Part shown: positions 1-10,638 of the stretch, in pieces
Numbering within the stretch: position 1 is the stretch's first letter
Layout of the letters: each line of letters starts with the position of its first letter
DNA from: Pigoraptor vietnamica
Taxonomy: Eukaryota > Opisthokonta > Filasterea
Length of the DNA: 45,671 nucleotides
Assembly (NCBI GenBank): GCA_943704525.1
Contig: CALSCQ010002598.1
Coordinates: 1-45,671 of the forward strand
Reading direction: 5' to 3'
Position numbers and translations under genes: made by a program
Notes under the pieces: generated by a model
The model's input: the letters and a program-made list of their open reading frames with translations, nothing else
Database searches by the model: none
What the model was told of the DNA's origin: nothing

Positions 1-206
1 CAGAAATTTCAACTCACATGCTTCCGAACAGAACAATAAAAATCGGAAAACGACGAAAAGTAAAAAAGTTAGATCATGGACGAAAAATTACGGTTCTCAC
101 CGCGTTTGGACTTTAGTGTGTCATGTTGAACGGCATACGTGTTGAAGTGAGGTATGAAGTCATCGCAGATTTTAGGACGCCAGCACAGCAAAGCTTGCAA
201 CGAACA
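1..206 (+). promoter_or_regulatory. Upstream region of the PWWP-IBD gene
   Basis: This stretch is A-rich for its first 80 bases, unlike the GC-rich coding sequence that follows. It holds no recognisable gene and probably contains the promoter and 5' leader of the PWWP gene that starts at 207. No clear TATA box is visible. The promoter call is inferred from position only. Confidence 0.4.
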
Positions 207-2520
207 ATGGCGCAGCCTGTGAAGCACGGCGATGTCGTGTGGGCCAAGTACAGTGGCGAGTGGTGGCCGGGCGTGGTGGGTTGCATCGTGCGTCTGGCTA
301 CTGCGATAACGCCGCGCCGCGTTCGTCGATTGCTAATCGAATGAGCCCCAGGCGGTGGATAGGGTGCGAGAAGAGATCGTGCGCTCGCTCCGGAACCCGA
401 AGGGCGGCCGTTACGTCATCTTCTTCGACAAGTCCTAGTGGGTTTTGTGTTCCATGTGTGCAATGTGTTCTCTTTCCTCTGTTGTTGTCGACGATATTCG
501 GCAGTGTGCGCAGTTTGGACGTGCGTGCGCGTGTGTGCATGATGCTTCTGCGGGGTGTCTGTGGCGCAATTTGAGGCGTGGACGGTTGTGCATGTGGACA
601 GCACACACCTCCTGTCGTTGTGACGCCTTGTCACCGGCGCAGCACGTTCGTGCCAGACAACCCCAAAAATCTGCTGCCGTTCACTGCCGAAACGAAGGAG
701 GAAATAACGTCCAAGTCCAAGGTCTCGAAGCGCGACCTCCCCCTGTGGCGCGAGGGTGTCGAGAAGGCGGAGAAACCGGACGAGGTGACTGCGCTCCTCG
801 AAAAGGTCGCGGCTGAACTGGCGGTGCGTGTCTTCTGCGTTACATGTACTGTGTGCGTGAGGTTCGTGGAATTTGCGTGGATGTGCATGGATGTGCATGC
901 ATCGCATCCCCTTCGTGCGTGCGCGTACCTGATACCCAGTTGTGACTTCGTTGGGACATTGGCAAACCGTTTCTTGCACGGCTCTGCGCAGGCGGAAGAA
1001 CGGAAGAAAGCGTCCGATTCGAAGAAGTCCAAAAAATCGAAGGCGAAGGTGGAGAGCGAGGACGAAAAGGGGGACGAGGACAGCTCCGACAGCGCCTCGG
1101 AGAGCGATTCGGACGCGAAGCGATCGAAAAAGTCGAAGAAGGCGAAAGAGACGCCAAAGAAGAGCAAGTCGGCGCCTAAAGCGAAGGAAGCGAAAGAGGA
1201 TACGGCGGAGGAGAAGGGTGGGGACGAGAACAAGGACGGCGGGGATGCGGCAGAGAGCGCGGCTGCCCCTGCGGAAGACCGGGGCATTGCGGACGGTGCC
1301 GCGCGCGACGAGGAAGGGCAGGCCGAGCAGCGCACGGCGAAGCGAAAGGCGCGCCGTGTGGTATCGGACTCTGAGTCTGCCGACGATGCGAAGGATGAGG
1401 CGCCGAAGAAGAAGGTGCGAAGAGGACCGCCTGCGTGCCTTCGTGTTGTTTTGGTCTGCGTGCTTTCGTGTAGTTTTGAGTGCGTCTGTGTGCGTGTTGT
1501 GTGCAGGGAGTCATGCGCCCAGTATGTACATCGCACGTTGCGAGGCACTGATTGTGTACGCTATTCAACTGCAGGCCAAGAAGGAGGAATCGGAAAAGGT
1601 GCGCGTTTGAATTGGTCCATGCATTGCAGTGTTGCTCTCTTTGTGCCTGCCCGATGGTGCATGTAGTTGTGTGCATGCGTGAGCGCGTGTGTGCGTGAGA
1701 CGAGAGCGTGAGGGTCTTACGCACACTGTCGCATGCCAAAGGAGCCGGAGCGCCCGTCGAAGAAGTCTGCCAAGCGCCGACGCGATAGCGACTCGGAGGA
1801 CGAGCGGCCCAAGGACAAAAAGGGCAAGAGCGAGAAGGACGCGAAGGGGAAGGGAAAGGACAGCGAGTCCAAAAAAGGCAAGGAGCGGGAGAGCGAGAAG
1901 GCCGACAAGAAGGCGGATGAGAAGAGCCTCAAGCTGGAGGCCGAGCGAAAGGAAAAGCGCGAGCGTAAAGCCAAGGAGAAGGGTAAGTGGACGGGATGAC
2001 GTGTGGAAATGTGTGTGTGTGCGTGCGTGTGCGTGTGTGTTGTATGTGTGTGTCGAATGGCTGTAGAAGGGGTGGGTGAGATTGCGGTGGAGCAGCTTAC
2101 GATTATCCGCTGACCGTTGCCGTGACGCGAACAGAGGAGCTTGACCTCGTCGCCAAGGTCAACAAGCTCAAGGAGGCGCTCATGCGTGCGTGCATGCAGA
2201 CGAAGGAGGTTCGTCAGCAGCGCTGTCTGCTCACGGCGTGAGAGTTATGTTTGGGTGCGCGTGTTTTTGTGTGGGCGTGCGTGTCTGTGTGTGTGTGTCT
2301 TTTAATGGCTCCATTTTGTTCGCAGGATCCCGATAAGGCCATCGAGACACTCGCGACGCTCGAGGGGCTCGCAGTCACAAGTGATATCATGTCGCAGACG
2401 GGCATTGGCAAGATTGTGTTTCGTGTGACAAAGTACAAGGACGAGCGTGTCGCGAAGCGCGCCGCCCAGGTCGTGGAAAAGTGGGTCGCCATGTACGAGA
2501 AGTCGCCGGCGACAAAGTGA
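207..2520 (+). CDS. PWWP and integrase-binding-domain chromatin protein (HDGF/LEDGF-like)
   Basis: Eight exons fit: 207-275, 352-437, 643-823, 992-1414, 1575-1598, 1742-1982, 2135-2208 and 2326-2520, giving 430 residues. Residues 1-95 form a PWWP domain with the core GDVVWAKYSGEWWPG, followed by RYVIFFDKS and then YTFVP and LLPF in the next exon. The middle, about 140-340, is Lys/Glu/Ser-rich and low in complexity, with many KKSKK and KRKARR stretches that would serve as nuclear signals and DNA-binding basic patches. From about residue 342 to the end the sequence matches the LEDGF/HRP2 integrase-binding domain fold, with the segments LVAKVNKLKEAL, KAIETLATLEGLAVT, TGIGKIVFRVTKYK and KRAAQVVEKW. 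Family members bind methylated H3K36 nucleosomes through PWWP and tether transcription factors through the IBD. Exon 5 is only 24 nt, and the acceptor of exon 6 is the least certain site. The zinc-finger gene lies convergent 185 bp downstream. Confidence 0.88.
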
Positions 2521-2705
2521 CGATGAACCGATTAAAAAGGGCAAGTCACGGCCAACTACACGAACTGTGTACAGCATTCGGTAACAACCCATTTCTTTAC
2601 AACTTTTTTATGGGAGGAAGTGCAGTGAAGTACGCGAAAACGCAGCACGCAGCAGACGCGCGGACGCAGCAAAACGCCAGACGACGACACAATCGTTGGT
2701 CCAAT

Positions 2706-3983
2706 TTACAAATTGCCTCCGGCTAGCACCATCGCGAGGCTCTCGTGGAGCACGGCCGACCCGAGCCCGCTCGACTCCCTCATCGCCAGCGCGTGATCCG
2801 CCGGGTGGGGCTTGGGAAGGATCGGTGCCATGGGCGGCATTCCGCGGAGGGGGAGGCGATGCGCGGCCGCGACCGAATTCGTGGCGACAAACGACTGGAG
2901 CTCGCGCTGCTGCTGCTGCATGCGCTGGTGCGTGACGGGCGCGAGGGCGGCCCTCGACGCGGCCAGGTTCGGGGCCGGGTGGAAGGCATCCCCGCCCGCG
3001 CCCATCACCGACGCGTACATCCGGGCAAGCTCGTCGGACGGATTTTCCGTCACGACCGACGCCTTGCACGAACCGCCCAGTCGACCCCCAAAGGGATCCG
3101 GGACGGCCGGCACGCCGGCGTCGCACGCCACAGCAAAGGTCTCACCCAGTGCCGCAAGAAGGGGCTCGCTCTCATGCAGGCCACCATTGAGGTCGAGGTC
3201 AACGGGGACATCCAGTCCGGCGTGATCGCCGGCAAAGGCGCTTGCATCCATCATCGCGAGCGACGGATGATACGGAAACCGCGAGGGCGCCACGCGCATC
3301 TGCGCCGCGTGCGCACCGGCAGCCACCACGGTGCCGGGAGGGCTCGCGGGCGGCGTGTGGATCGCCGACGACACGCCGAGCGTGCGGCTGCGAATGGTAC
3401 CGCCGCCGTGCTTGATCTTGAGGTGCTGGTTGAGCGAACCCTCGGACGCGTAGCAGCGGCTGCACGACGCGACCGGGCACATGTACGTGCGGCTGAGCTC
3501 GGCGTACGTCCGCCGGCGGCGCTTCTTGCGCTGCGCGTCCGTTCCATCGACGCTCGAGTCCGCCACAATGCCGTCGTCGTCCTCGCTGGAATCGGACGAG
3601 TTGGACGACGTCGCCGAGATCCCGCTGTCAGAGTGCTCGAGCGTCCTCTTGTTCGAGGGACGCACAACGGGCGTGGACGAAGGGGTCGACGAGGGGGCAG
3701 CAGTGGCAGGAGGTGCCGGTGCAGCATGCGGGTGGGCCACTGTGTTGACAGAGGGCGCGGGCTTTTCCGACCCACGAAGGCGAGCCTCAAGCGCAAACTT
3801 CTGCTCCTCAAGCGCCGTCTTCTGCCGCAGAACGAGCTGCAACTCGAGCCACATGCGCCGGCATTCGTCAAAATAGTCGACGCCAGGATACCTCTGTGAG
3901 AGGACGGGGGGCGCGGCGAGGGAATCGCACTCGACGCTCGAGCGGTCGCCGTACTCAAACGGCAGCGTCACGTAGCCGTCCAT
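2706..3983 (-). CDS. C2H2 zinc-finger protein, single finger
   Basis: An uninterrupted reading frame of 425 residues. The start at 3983 (MDGYVTLPFEYGD) was preferred over upstream in-frame codons because the sequence before it is compositionally unlike coding DNA. A short amphipathic stretch near residues 60-85 (LVLRQKTALEEQKFALEARL) looks like a coiled coil. An acidic, serine-rich section precedes the basic patch KKRRRR at about 152-157. The one zinc finger follows, YMCPVASC...NQHLKIKH, spaced C-x4-C-x12-H-x4-H, near residues 165-190. The rest is Ala/Pro/Gly-rich and gives no domain. A single finger beside a basic patch suggests a sequence-specific DNA-binding regulator, but the target is unknown. 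No intron is evident, unlike most neighbours. Confidence 0.85.
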   Translation of the reverse strand: MDGYVTLPFEYGDRSSVECDSLAAPPVLSQRYPGVDYFDECRRMWLELQLVLRQKTALEEQKFALEARLRGSEKPAPSVNTVAHPHAAPAPPATAAPSSTPSSTPVVRPSNKRTLEHSDSGISATSSNSSDSSEDDDGIVADSSVDGTDAQRKKRRRRTYAELSRTYMCPVASCSRCYASEGSLNQHLKIKHGGGTIRSRTLGVSSAIHTPPASPPGTVVAAGAHAAQMRVAPSRFPYHPSLAMMDASAFAGDHAGLDVPVDLDLNGGLHESEPLLAALGETFAVACDAGVPAVPDPFGGRLGGSCKASVVTENPSDELARMYASVMGAGGDAFHPAPNLAASRAALAPVTHQRMQQQQRELQSFVATNSVAAAHRLPLRGMPPMAPILPKPHPADHALAMRESSGLGSAVLHESLAMVLAGGNL

Positions 3984-4601
3984 TTTCGGTCTCTCCCACG
4001 CACACACACGGGGCGCGCAGAAGCGACGAAAATGTTTTCTCAAAAATTACGTGCAAAGAAAAGAGGGCAAAAAGATGCGGTGGTTTTTTTTCCCCACACA
4101 AAGACAGAGACATTGAGGTGTCTGCTCGCCGTTGGGGGTCGTGGTCTGCTGGGGCGTGGCTTTTGCCCATAGTGAAATCCCATACATAAGCCCGGTGTAA
4201 TGAGGGGATTCAATCCCGGATAATCCGGATCGGCGATTTTTGGGTCCGTTTGCGCAATGTCCAGACAAAAGTAGCCGAATCGTGTTACCAATGTTACCGC
4301 GCACAGCTTGATTCTTCTTTGAAGAAGTTTCAATGCTTCCCAAGATCCGTTCTCTGGGTTCTCTGTCAACCGGAAAGAGACACTGTATGTACTTCATTCT
4401 TCTGCCATGCGGGGCGGAGCCGTCCGCAGCCTCACACCCACAGCACGCTCGCTGCTCTGCATGGCGTCGCGGCGTGTCACGACGCGAGGTGAAGCCCACG
4501 CCGATTGCGCGGGCGAATTGTTCGATGCCTGTAGGGCAACCAACGTGAGGACACGTTCTTCTGACGAGCAACGAAGCGCACAAGCAATAGTGCACGCCGC
4601 C
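3984..4601. promoter_or_regulatory. Intergenic region between the zinc-finger gene and the VPS8 3' end
   Basis: This 618-nt gap should hold the promoter of the minus-strand zinc-finger gene and the 3' flank of VPS8. Visible signals are a perfect 13-nt palindrome CCGGATAATCCGG at 4216-4228 and two direct copies of TGTTACC at 4283-4289 and 4292-4298. It contains no coding sequence I can support, and no tRNA fold could be completed around the GGATTCAATCC string near 4207. Confidence 0.4.
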
Positions 4602-7600
4602 TCATAATGTCGTGTGCGGAAGAACAATTAAACGCACCCTCGATTTTGAAGCAATTGCTTCCATGTATCGATCGAGAGCCTGCAGGCGCCTCTCTTCCAT
4701 GGAAACGCCGGGGGAAGGCACAATCTGTCGGCCGCGGACGCCCTTGCCGCCGTTGCGTGCGTGCTCTATCGACGTCCCCACGCTCGCGCTCGACGTTGGC
4801 GAAATCGCAGCCTCGAGGCCCCCTTCGTCCGAATCACGTGCGCGCTCTTTGCCCTGAGGACGACAACAACAGTGTAAACACGACTGCCTTATTGAGAGAG
4901 GACCCTCTCACTAGGCGTTCTCCTTCGTTCCAACCACGCACACGCATATGACGACACAGTGAGCACACATGACATACCTTGTTGCTGATGCGTCCGCGAA
5001 TGTTGAACGTGCGCGCCCTAGCGAGGCACGTCGGGCACGTCCTGCGCACCCCGAGGCAGACGGGATGGAACGCGTGGCCGCACGCAAACAACGCAAGTGC
5101 GCCGCTGCAAATGGAACAATGTCACGTGAGCCAGGGTCGCTCAGCCATACCAGGACACGTGTCGAGCCAGGACACACATCGAACGGCACACGCATTGGGG
5201 CACAGGTGAGAGTAGAGGGCACACATAGGCACTCTTCAACCACAGGCCGTACCCTTCTCGCTCGGTAGAGGGCCTGGACGCACACAGGGAGCACGAGAGG
5301 GCCTCCGGGCCAACGCCTACAACCACGCGAAACGAAGGGTCAGAGAGCATACATATTCCCTGGATTGCGGCTCACGGCACGGCCAAACACCCACCCTTCG
5401 ATCTACACGCGCGGAGGTTCACGACGGCGACGAAGCGGTCGTGGTTTACGATGCGGTTCGTCGTCAGCAGAAGCGTCTCTTCGTACTGGATTGTGTCCAG
5501 CATACCTGCCACAATATCCCTGTGCAACGGAGAATACAAGCGTCTGAGAACACACACCCTCTCACAGTCAGAATCATTCATAGTTGCACACGCGTGGCAC
5601 ACATGACAGGCAGACGGCGTGGACGCACCTCACATCCCCAAGCGTTTGCATGCCATAGCCAGTCTCGTCCGACAGCACCCGCTGGAGAATCGTGCGCAGG
5701 CTCACGTGGCCCGTCATGCCGTTCAGAATGGTGCGTGTCATCGCAGAGAGGGCGTCCACGTCCGTGCACGCGCCGTGCAGGCGGGCCTCGCGCACAATTT
5801 CGACCACGGTGCCGAGCAGGCTGAACCACATGTCGTCGCGCTCCGCCTCTTCCATGTGCGGCGAGTTGCGCTTGCAAAGGCCAATCGCCGCGTCCAGCAC
5901 GACGTGGCCACGCATCAGCGCCTGTGAGGGGGTTGGGCGTTGAGAGACGACACGCACACACACGCACATACACACACACACACAGATATAATGCCACAAA
6001 GCGAGTCACATTACTGAATGAATTATGAGAGAGCCATACTGAATGCACGCGTTCTGCTGCAAAAGCACCGTTGCCTGCACGCACCTTCGACCCATCCACC
6101 TCGGCGTCGTCGGTGTCTCTTCGGCGAATGCAGTCGCGCAGCACGGCGGCGAGTGCGTCAAGCATCAGCGTAAACGCACCGGCAATGTCCCCCATCCGCT
6201 CGAGAATCCACGCCTGCGCGTCCGTGACGCTGTGCTCGCGGCAGATCTCAAGGCACGCCTCGAGGCGATACCCTTCGTGGTCCCTGCGCACGCACACAGC
6301 ACGCTTGAACTACGTCTTGTAGTGGACACCCTCGTTCCTTCCTCCCAAGCTCAACACACACACACGCGCGCGCTCATACACAAATACTGCCTTGGTTTTT
6401 TTTAACACAATGCCCTTAACCGACTCGTCCGCACCTGAGATACACGTAGACGTGCTGCGGGGCGAACATGCACATGAGTGCAATGTACTCCTCGTGGAGA
6501 GCGTCCGATTGTGGAATGAGCTGTCGCGGCCCTTTCGATGGCTGCCGCGGCTCAAACACGCCGCGTAGAAACTCGAATCTGCTGGGATTCGGTGGAGTGT
6601 GAACACGGGAAGGAGAAATGGCGCACGCTCACAGCGCACCAACATCACGGACGACTCAAGCGGAACCCAATAAATCCAAACAGAATAGAAACGGAAAAAA
6701 TCAAATTGGGTAGGGCGAGTGACGTGCACGAGTCATGTCCCCAAGAAATTGCCCTGCCCCACCTCAGCTGCGCAACGTCGCCGTCGCCGGCGAGGCCTCC
6801 GAAAACAACAGTCGATATGTCGTCCCCGAAATCGACGGCGAACAAGCGTGCCGCGGCGCGCGCGTCTATGGTCGCGAGATCCCTAATGTGCGTCATGCAG
6901 AGCTCGCGAATCTCCTCACGGTCGCGCTCAGAGTACGTCGCGCGGTCCGTCGCCACGCGGTGCGCGTACGCAAACGAGCGCCCGCACCTCGCGGGGTCGC
7001 GAATGTAGCACGTAAGTATCCGCGCGTGCTGCCCCCGCCTCGCATACACCAGCTCGACGACTTGGAAAAACCCAGCTGCCTCCGCCGTCAACAGCAACTG
7101 CTCCTCGTCAATGTGCTTCAGGAGCCCCGCATGATACAGCTCCAGCACGGCCTCCTGCCGCTCGGCGTGCGTCACCACGGCGCCCCCGCGCACTGCAGCC
7201 TGCCTGTGCATCGACGAGTGCCGCCCACTGCCCCTGTCGGGCGTCGCGGCAGCGGAGGGGCTCTTGCGCGAGACGTATTTGTCGGGCGCCATGAGCACTT
7301 CGAGCATGTGCTCGAACACTTCCCGCGCGACGCGCACGTGGTCGGAGTGCCGGCTCAAATGGCGCGCGAGAAAAACAAAGAAGGCGGCCTCGATGTCGCC
7401 GCCGACTCGCTTGTTCGATTCGCGCTCGGCGCGGACGACGTCAAGCAAGATGTCCACCATCAACTGCCTGTCCGGAATCGCCGGCACGACCTTCGCGGCT
7501 TCCTCTTCTCCATCGTGGGCGTCCGGAAGCGCCGACGCCGACTGAGTCATGCGGCCGGGGCGGCGGTCGACCTGCGGCGACCCCTTCGCCTTGCGCGAGG

Positions 7601-10544
7601 GAGGTGCCGAAGCGACGGAAGCCGGGCTCTCGGGCGTGTCCACCCCGACCCGCCCGAGGCTCCGTGTGCGCCGCATGGGATTGTCTAGCAGCGGATCCTC
7701 AAAGGCCAGGCTGAGGACGTTGAGGAACTCGCGGGCGTCAAACTCGAGCAGCGCGCGCAAGTGCGGATACGTCGGCGACGACTCGCGCCCGGCGCCCTTC
7801 GGTCCCTTGGCACGGTAGCCCAGCACCGTGTCGTAACGCGCGAGCAGGAAGCCATACACGTCGGCCTTGACGCTCTCGGCGACGTCCGGAGGTATGATGC
7901 CGCTCGGGTAGGCGCGGCCGGTGAGGCAGAGGCTGATGTAGAGCAGCAGTTTGTAGCCGACGCTCCCATCGCCCTCCTCCTGTGTCCGCTGCGCGCCCGC
8001 GTTCGCGCCGTCGGAAGGCGCAAGAGTGGGCGCCCCGTGCTCGTGGGAACCAGAGTACATGCTAGACTGCGATTGCGACGGGTGCGGCTTGTCTGTCGCA
8101 CGCGTCGCGCTCGTCTGTGCGACCGCGAGGCCCAGCAAGTGCCCGAGGGGCGTCACGTAGTCCGCCATCGCCCTGTTGTGGACGTAGATGAAGGCGCTGT
8201 GGAGGTTGTGCTGGATCGCGAGAGTGATCACCTCGTGCAGATCGAGCGCGGCGGGATCGAGGTGGAGAATGCACTGTTCCACGCGCGACAGCCACCCGCG
8301 CGCGCTGTACTGCGTCACGAGATCCTTCATGATGACGGGGGTGAGGCGCGGCACGCGGTCCGCGAGCACGTGCGGCTCCAGTGTCTCCAGAAACGCGTTC
8401 ATGCCCACTTCGCTCGCCGCAAAGCGCTCGTACAAGTCACCAAAGAGCACGTCCATGCAGTCGAGCACGAGACAGTAGTCCAGACACACGGCGGCCAGGC
8501 CCGCGTAGAACGTCGCGTTCGCCTGCGCGCTCGAACGCTCGTCCCTCTGCACGGCGTCGGCGACCGCGTTGTGTGCGGCGATCGAAATGTCGACGTACGC
8601 TATCAACAGATCCGTGATCTGGCGCGCCACAATTTCCCGCCGCGCCGCGGGGTCCGGCGGCAGCCCAATAACAGCGCGCGCGCGTCCATCGTGGATGGCG
8701 AGGGCGAGAGAGAGTGCCTCGAGAAAGCAACCCTCCGCAACGAGGCCTCCAATCCGCTCCTGCCACGACGCGACGGTAGCCACGTGACAGGACGACACGC
8801 CTAGGAGGACCGTGCGCCCGCGCTGCGACGAGATCGCCGAGCGGTACATTCGCTCGATGCGTCCCCTCGCGCCGCCGACGTGGACGGGGCGATAGGCAAG
8901 CCCGACGTCTGCGATGTTTGTCTCGTCGAGCTGCTCCCCCGAGTACGGGTCCACGAGCACTGCAGTCTCAAACTGGTCGATGAGCAGGACGGCGTAAGGG
9001 CCCAGCCAATCGGCCGCCATGATGCAGCCGGAGGTGCAATCGAAGGCAATCCGCGGCTGCACGTCCACGCGGGGCACGTCGCCATCTGCCTCGTCGCAGG
9101 AGACCTAAGAGCGTGTGTGGTCGGTCAGTGTGTGTGTGGGGTGCAACACAGAGTTCGCATTACAAACACATGCACACTCGACACGCGCCCACGTGCGTGC
9201 TCGCCGCACGGCCACGTGCACCCACCTGCAGCAACCGCAACTTGGCAGACCACGAGTACGCAAGTATCGCCCTTCCATTGCCGGACTCGTCCGCGCCGTC
9301 CTGCGGCCACGTGACACCCCACGACACGCACGGTATCACCGTGTGCTGCGCACCATTCGCGCCCATTGGCTGCGGGTTCGCGTCAAACACGTCCCCCGAC
9401 GGCCTCACAATCGTGTGCACAATCTCGATGCGCGGCTGCATCCTCACGATCAGTATGCGGTCCGCCGTGGCAAACGCAAGAAGGCACGACGCGACGAGCG
9501 CGTTGGGCAGCGACGGCGCGAGCGCAACAGGAGACCCCTGCGGCGCTGGCGGCGATGCACGCGGCACGAGCGCCGACATGGCAAGAACGGGCGACTTGTG
9601 CCCGTTGAGAAGCAGCCGCGACTCTGTCATGACCATCCCCACCACTCTCCTGAACGTGTGCACGCACACCGACCCGCGCGCATCCGAAGCCACGAGGACC
9701 TGACCCTGCAGATCGCCAAACTCCACCGCGGTGATGGGGCCCGCGTGCTCGTGGCCATCTTTCACCACCTTCACCAGGCGACCGGAGGGAAGGTCCCAGA
9801 GCGCCACAGAGCCCGTCTCGTACCCGGCGGCAAGACACTCTCCGGTCGTCGTGAGCAGCGCAATGGCCGTAACGGCCCCATGCTCCACACCAAACGACGC
9901 ACTTCCGAGCGTGCCGCGCAACTGCTGCCCGAAATCGAAGAGCAGGATGGAACCGTGGCTGGTGCCGACGGCAATCACCTGGCCCAGACACACGGCGGTC
10001 GGGATGCCCGCATCGCTGCGAACGGCGGGGGACTCGAGATGCGCCGACAAGCGCTTGAGACGGACTCTCTTCAACACGCGCCCGTGCACACAACGTGCCG
10101 CTGCGGACGCTGCGACCGCGGGTACGCCCGGTGCGACCGGGGGATCCCTCTGCGGTGACGCAAGCATCATCGAGTGTCCACAGGCGCGCACATTGCGCAC
10201 GCAGCAGTAGAGACGATGCGCAAGGCGAAGGCAGAACTAATGGGCTGTCGCCTGCACAACCCCCCCTTGCGCACGTGTGTGTGTTCCTGTTGTTCTCAAG
10301 TAAGCAAGATGTGCATTGTGAACGGCCGGCAAACGGCGATGCCAAACACACGGGCACGTGATCACTCACGTGACTGCGGACGCGCCAAAATGAGAGTTTC
10401 AGGGGCAGTGTCGTCTTCTGTTTCTTGCGTTTGCCGCGCTTTTTTGTCTGTGAATTCCGCGACTTTGTGGCGGGAATACGTCTTGCGCGCGCAGTGACTC
10501 GCTTGGAACGCATCGCGCCGTCGTTCGTGTCTGACTTCGATCAT
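4602..10544 (-). CDS. VPS8: VPS8, CORVET tethering complex subunit
   Basis: Exons on the minus strand are 9104-6763, 6578-6435, 6283-6085, 5921-5629, 5519-5395, 5316-5253, 5104-4978 and 4853-4602, preceded by one ending at 9226. The N-terminal beta-propeller carries the VPS8 signatures GIPTAV, VGTSHGSILLFDF and LAAGYETGSVALWDL. The middle holds the long helical solenoid (LEALSLALAIHDGRARAVIGL, LAVAQ, GRAYPSGIIPPD, FDAREFLNVLSLAFED). The C-terminus carries a RING-type finger split over two exons (CSLC, then FACGHAFHPVC and CPTC). VPS8 is the Rab5-binding subunit of CORVET and acts in early endosome fusion. The 5' end is uncertain. Either translation starts at 10170 in the same exon, giving 1496 residues, or an exon at 10544-10370 with a strong GTGAGT donor joins an acceptor near 10110. 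I used the longer span. The gene is divergent from the HLTF-like gene. Confidence 0.9.
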
Positions 10545-10638
10545 GGGTCTAATCGGCTGACGATGCACGCCACGCGCTGAACGAAACGTGTTACGGGTTC
10601 CCATGTGCGCCGACGTGCACTCTTGAAGCCTTGAAAGA
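10371..10638. promoter_or_regulatory. Divergent promoter region of VPS8 and the HLTF-like gene
   Basis: The two genes are transcribed away from each other across this short stretch. Part of it is probably the first exon of VPS8. A GGCGGGAA string at 10469-10476 resembles an E2F/DP half-site, which would suit a replication-linked helicase. This is a motif resemblance only. No TATA box is seen. Confidence 0.35.

Noticed and set aside
631-1548. Ser/Phe-rich minus-strand frame of about 305 codons
   Set aside because: It is antisense to the Lys/Glu/Ser-rich exon of the PWWP gene and runs through its introns.
4200-4260. GGATTCAATCC resembling a tRNA T-loop
   Set aside because: The flanking bases do not pair as a T-stem, and no D-arm or acceptor stem lies at the right distance.
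6735-8804. Long open frames on the plus strand across VPS8
   Set aside because: They are antisense to the VPS8 solenoid exon, resemble no protein and arise because GC-rich coding DNA lacks stops in other frames.
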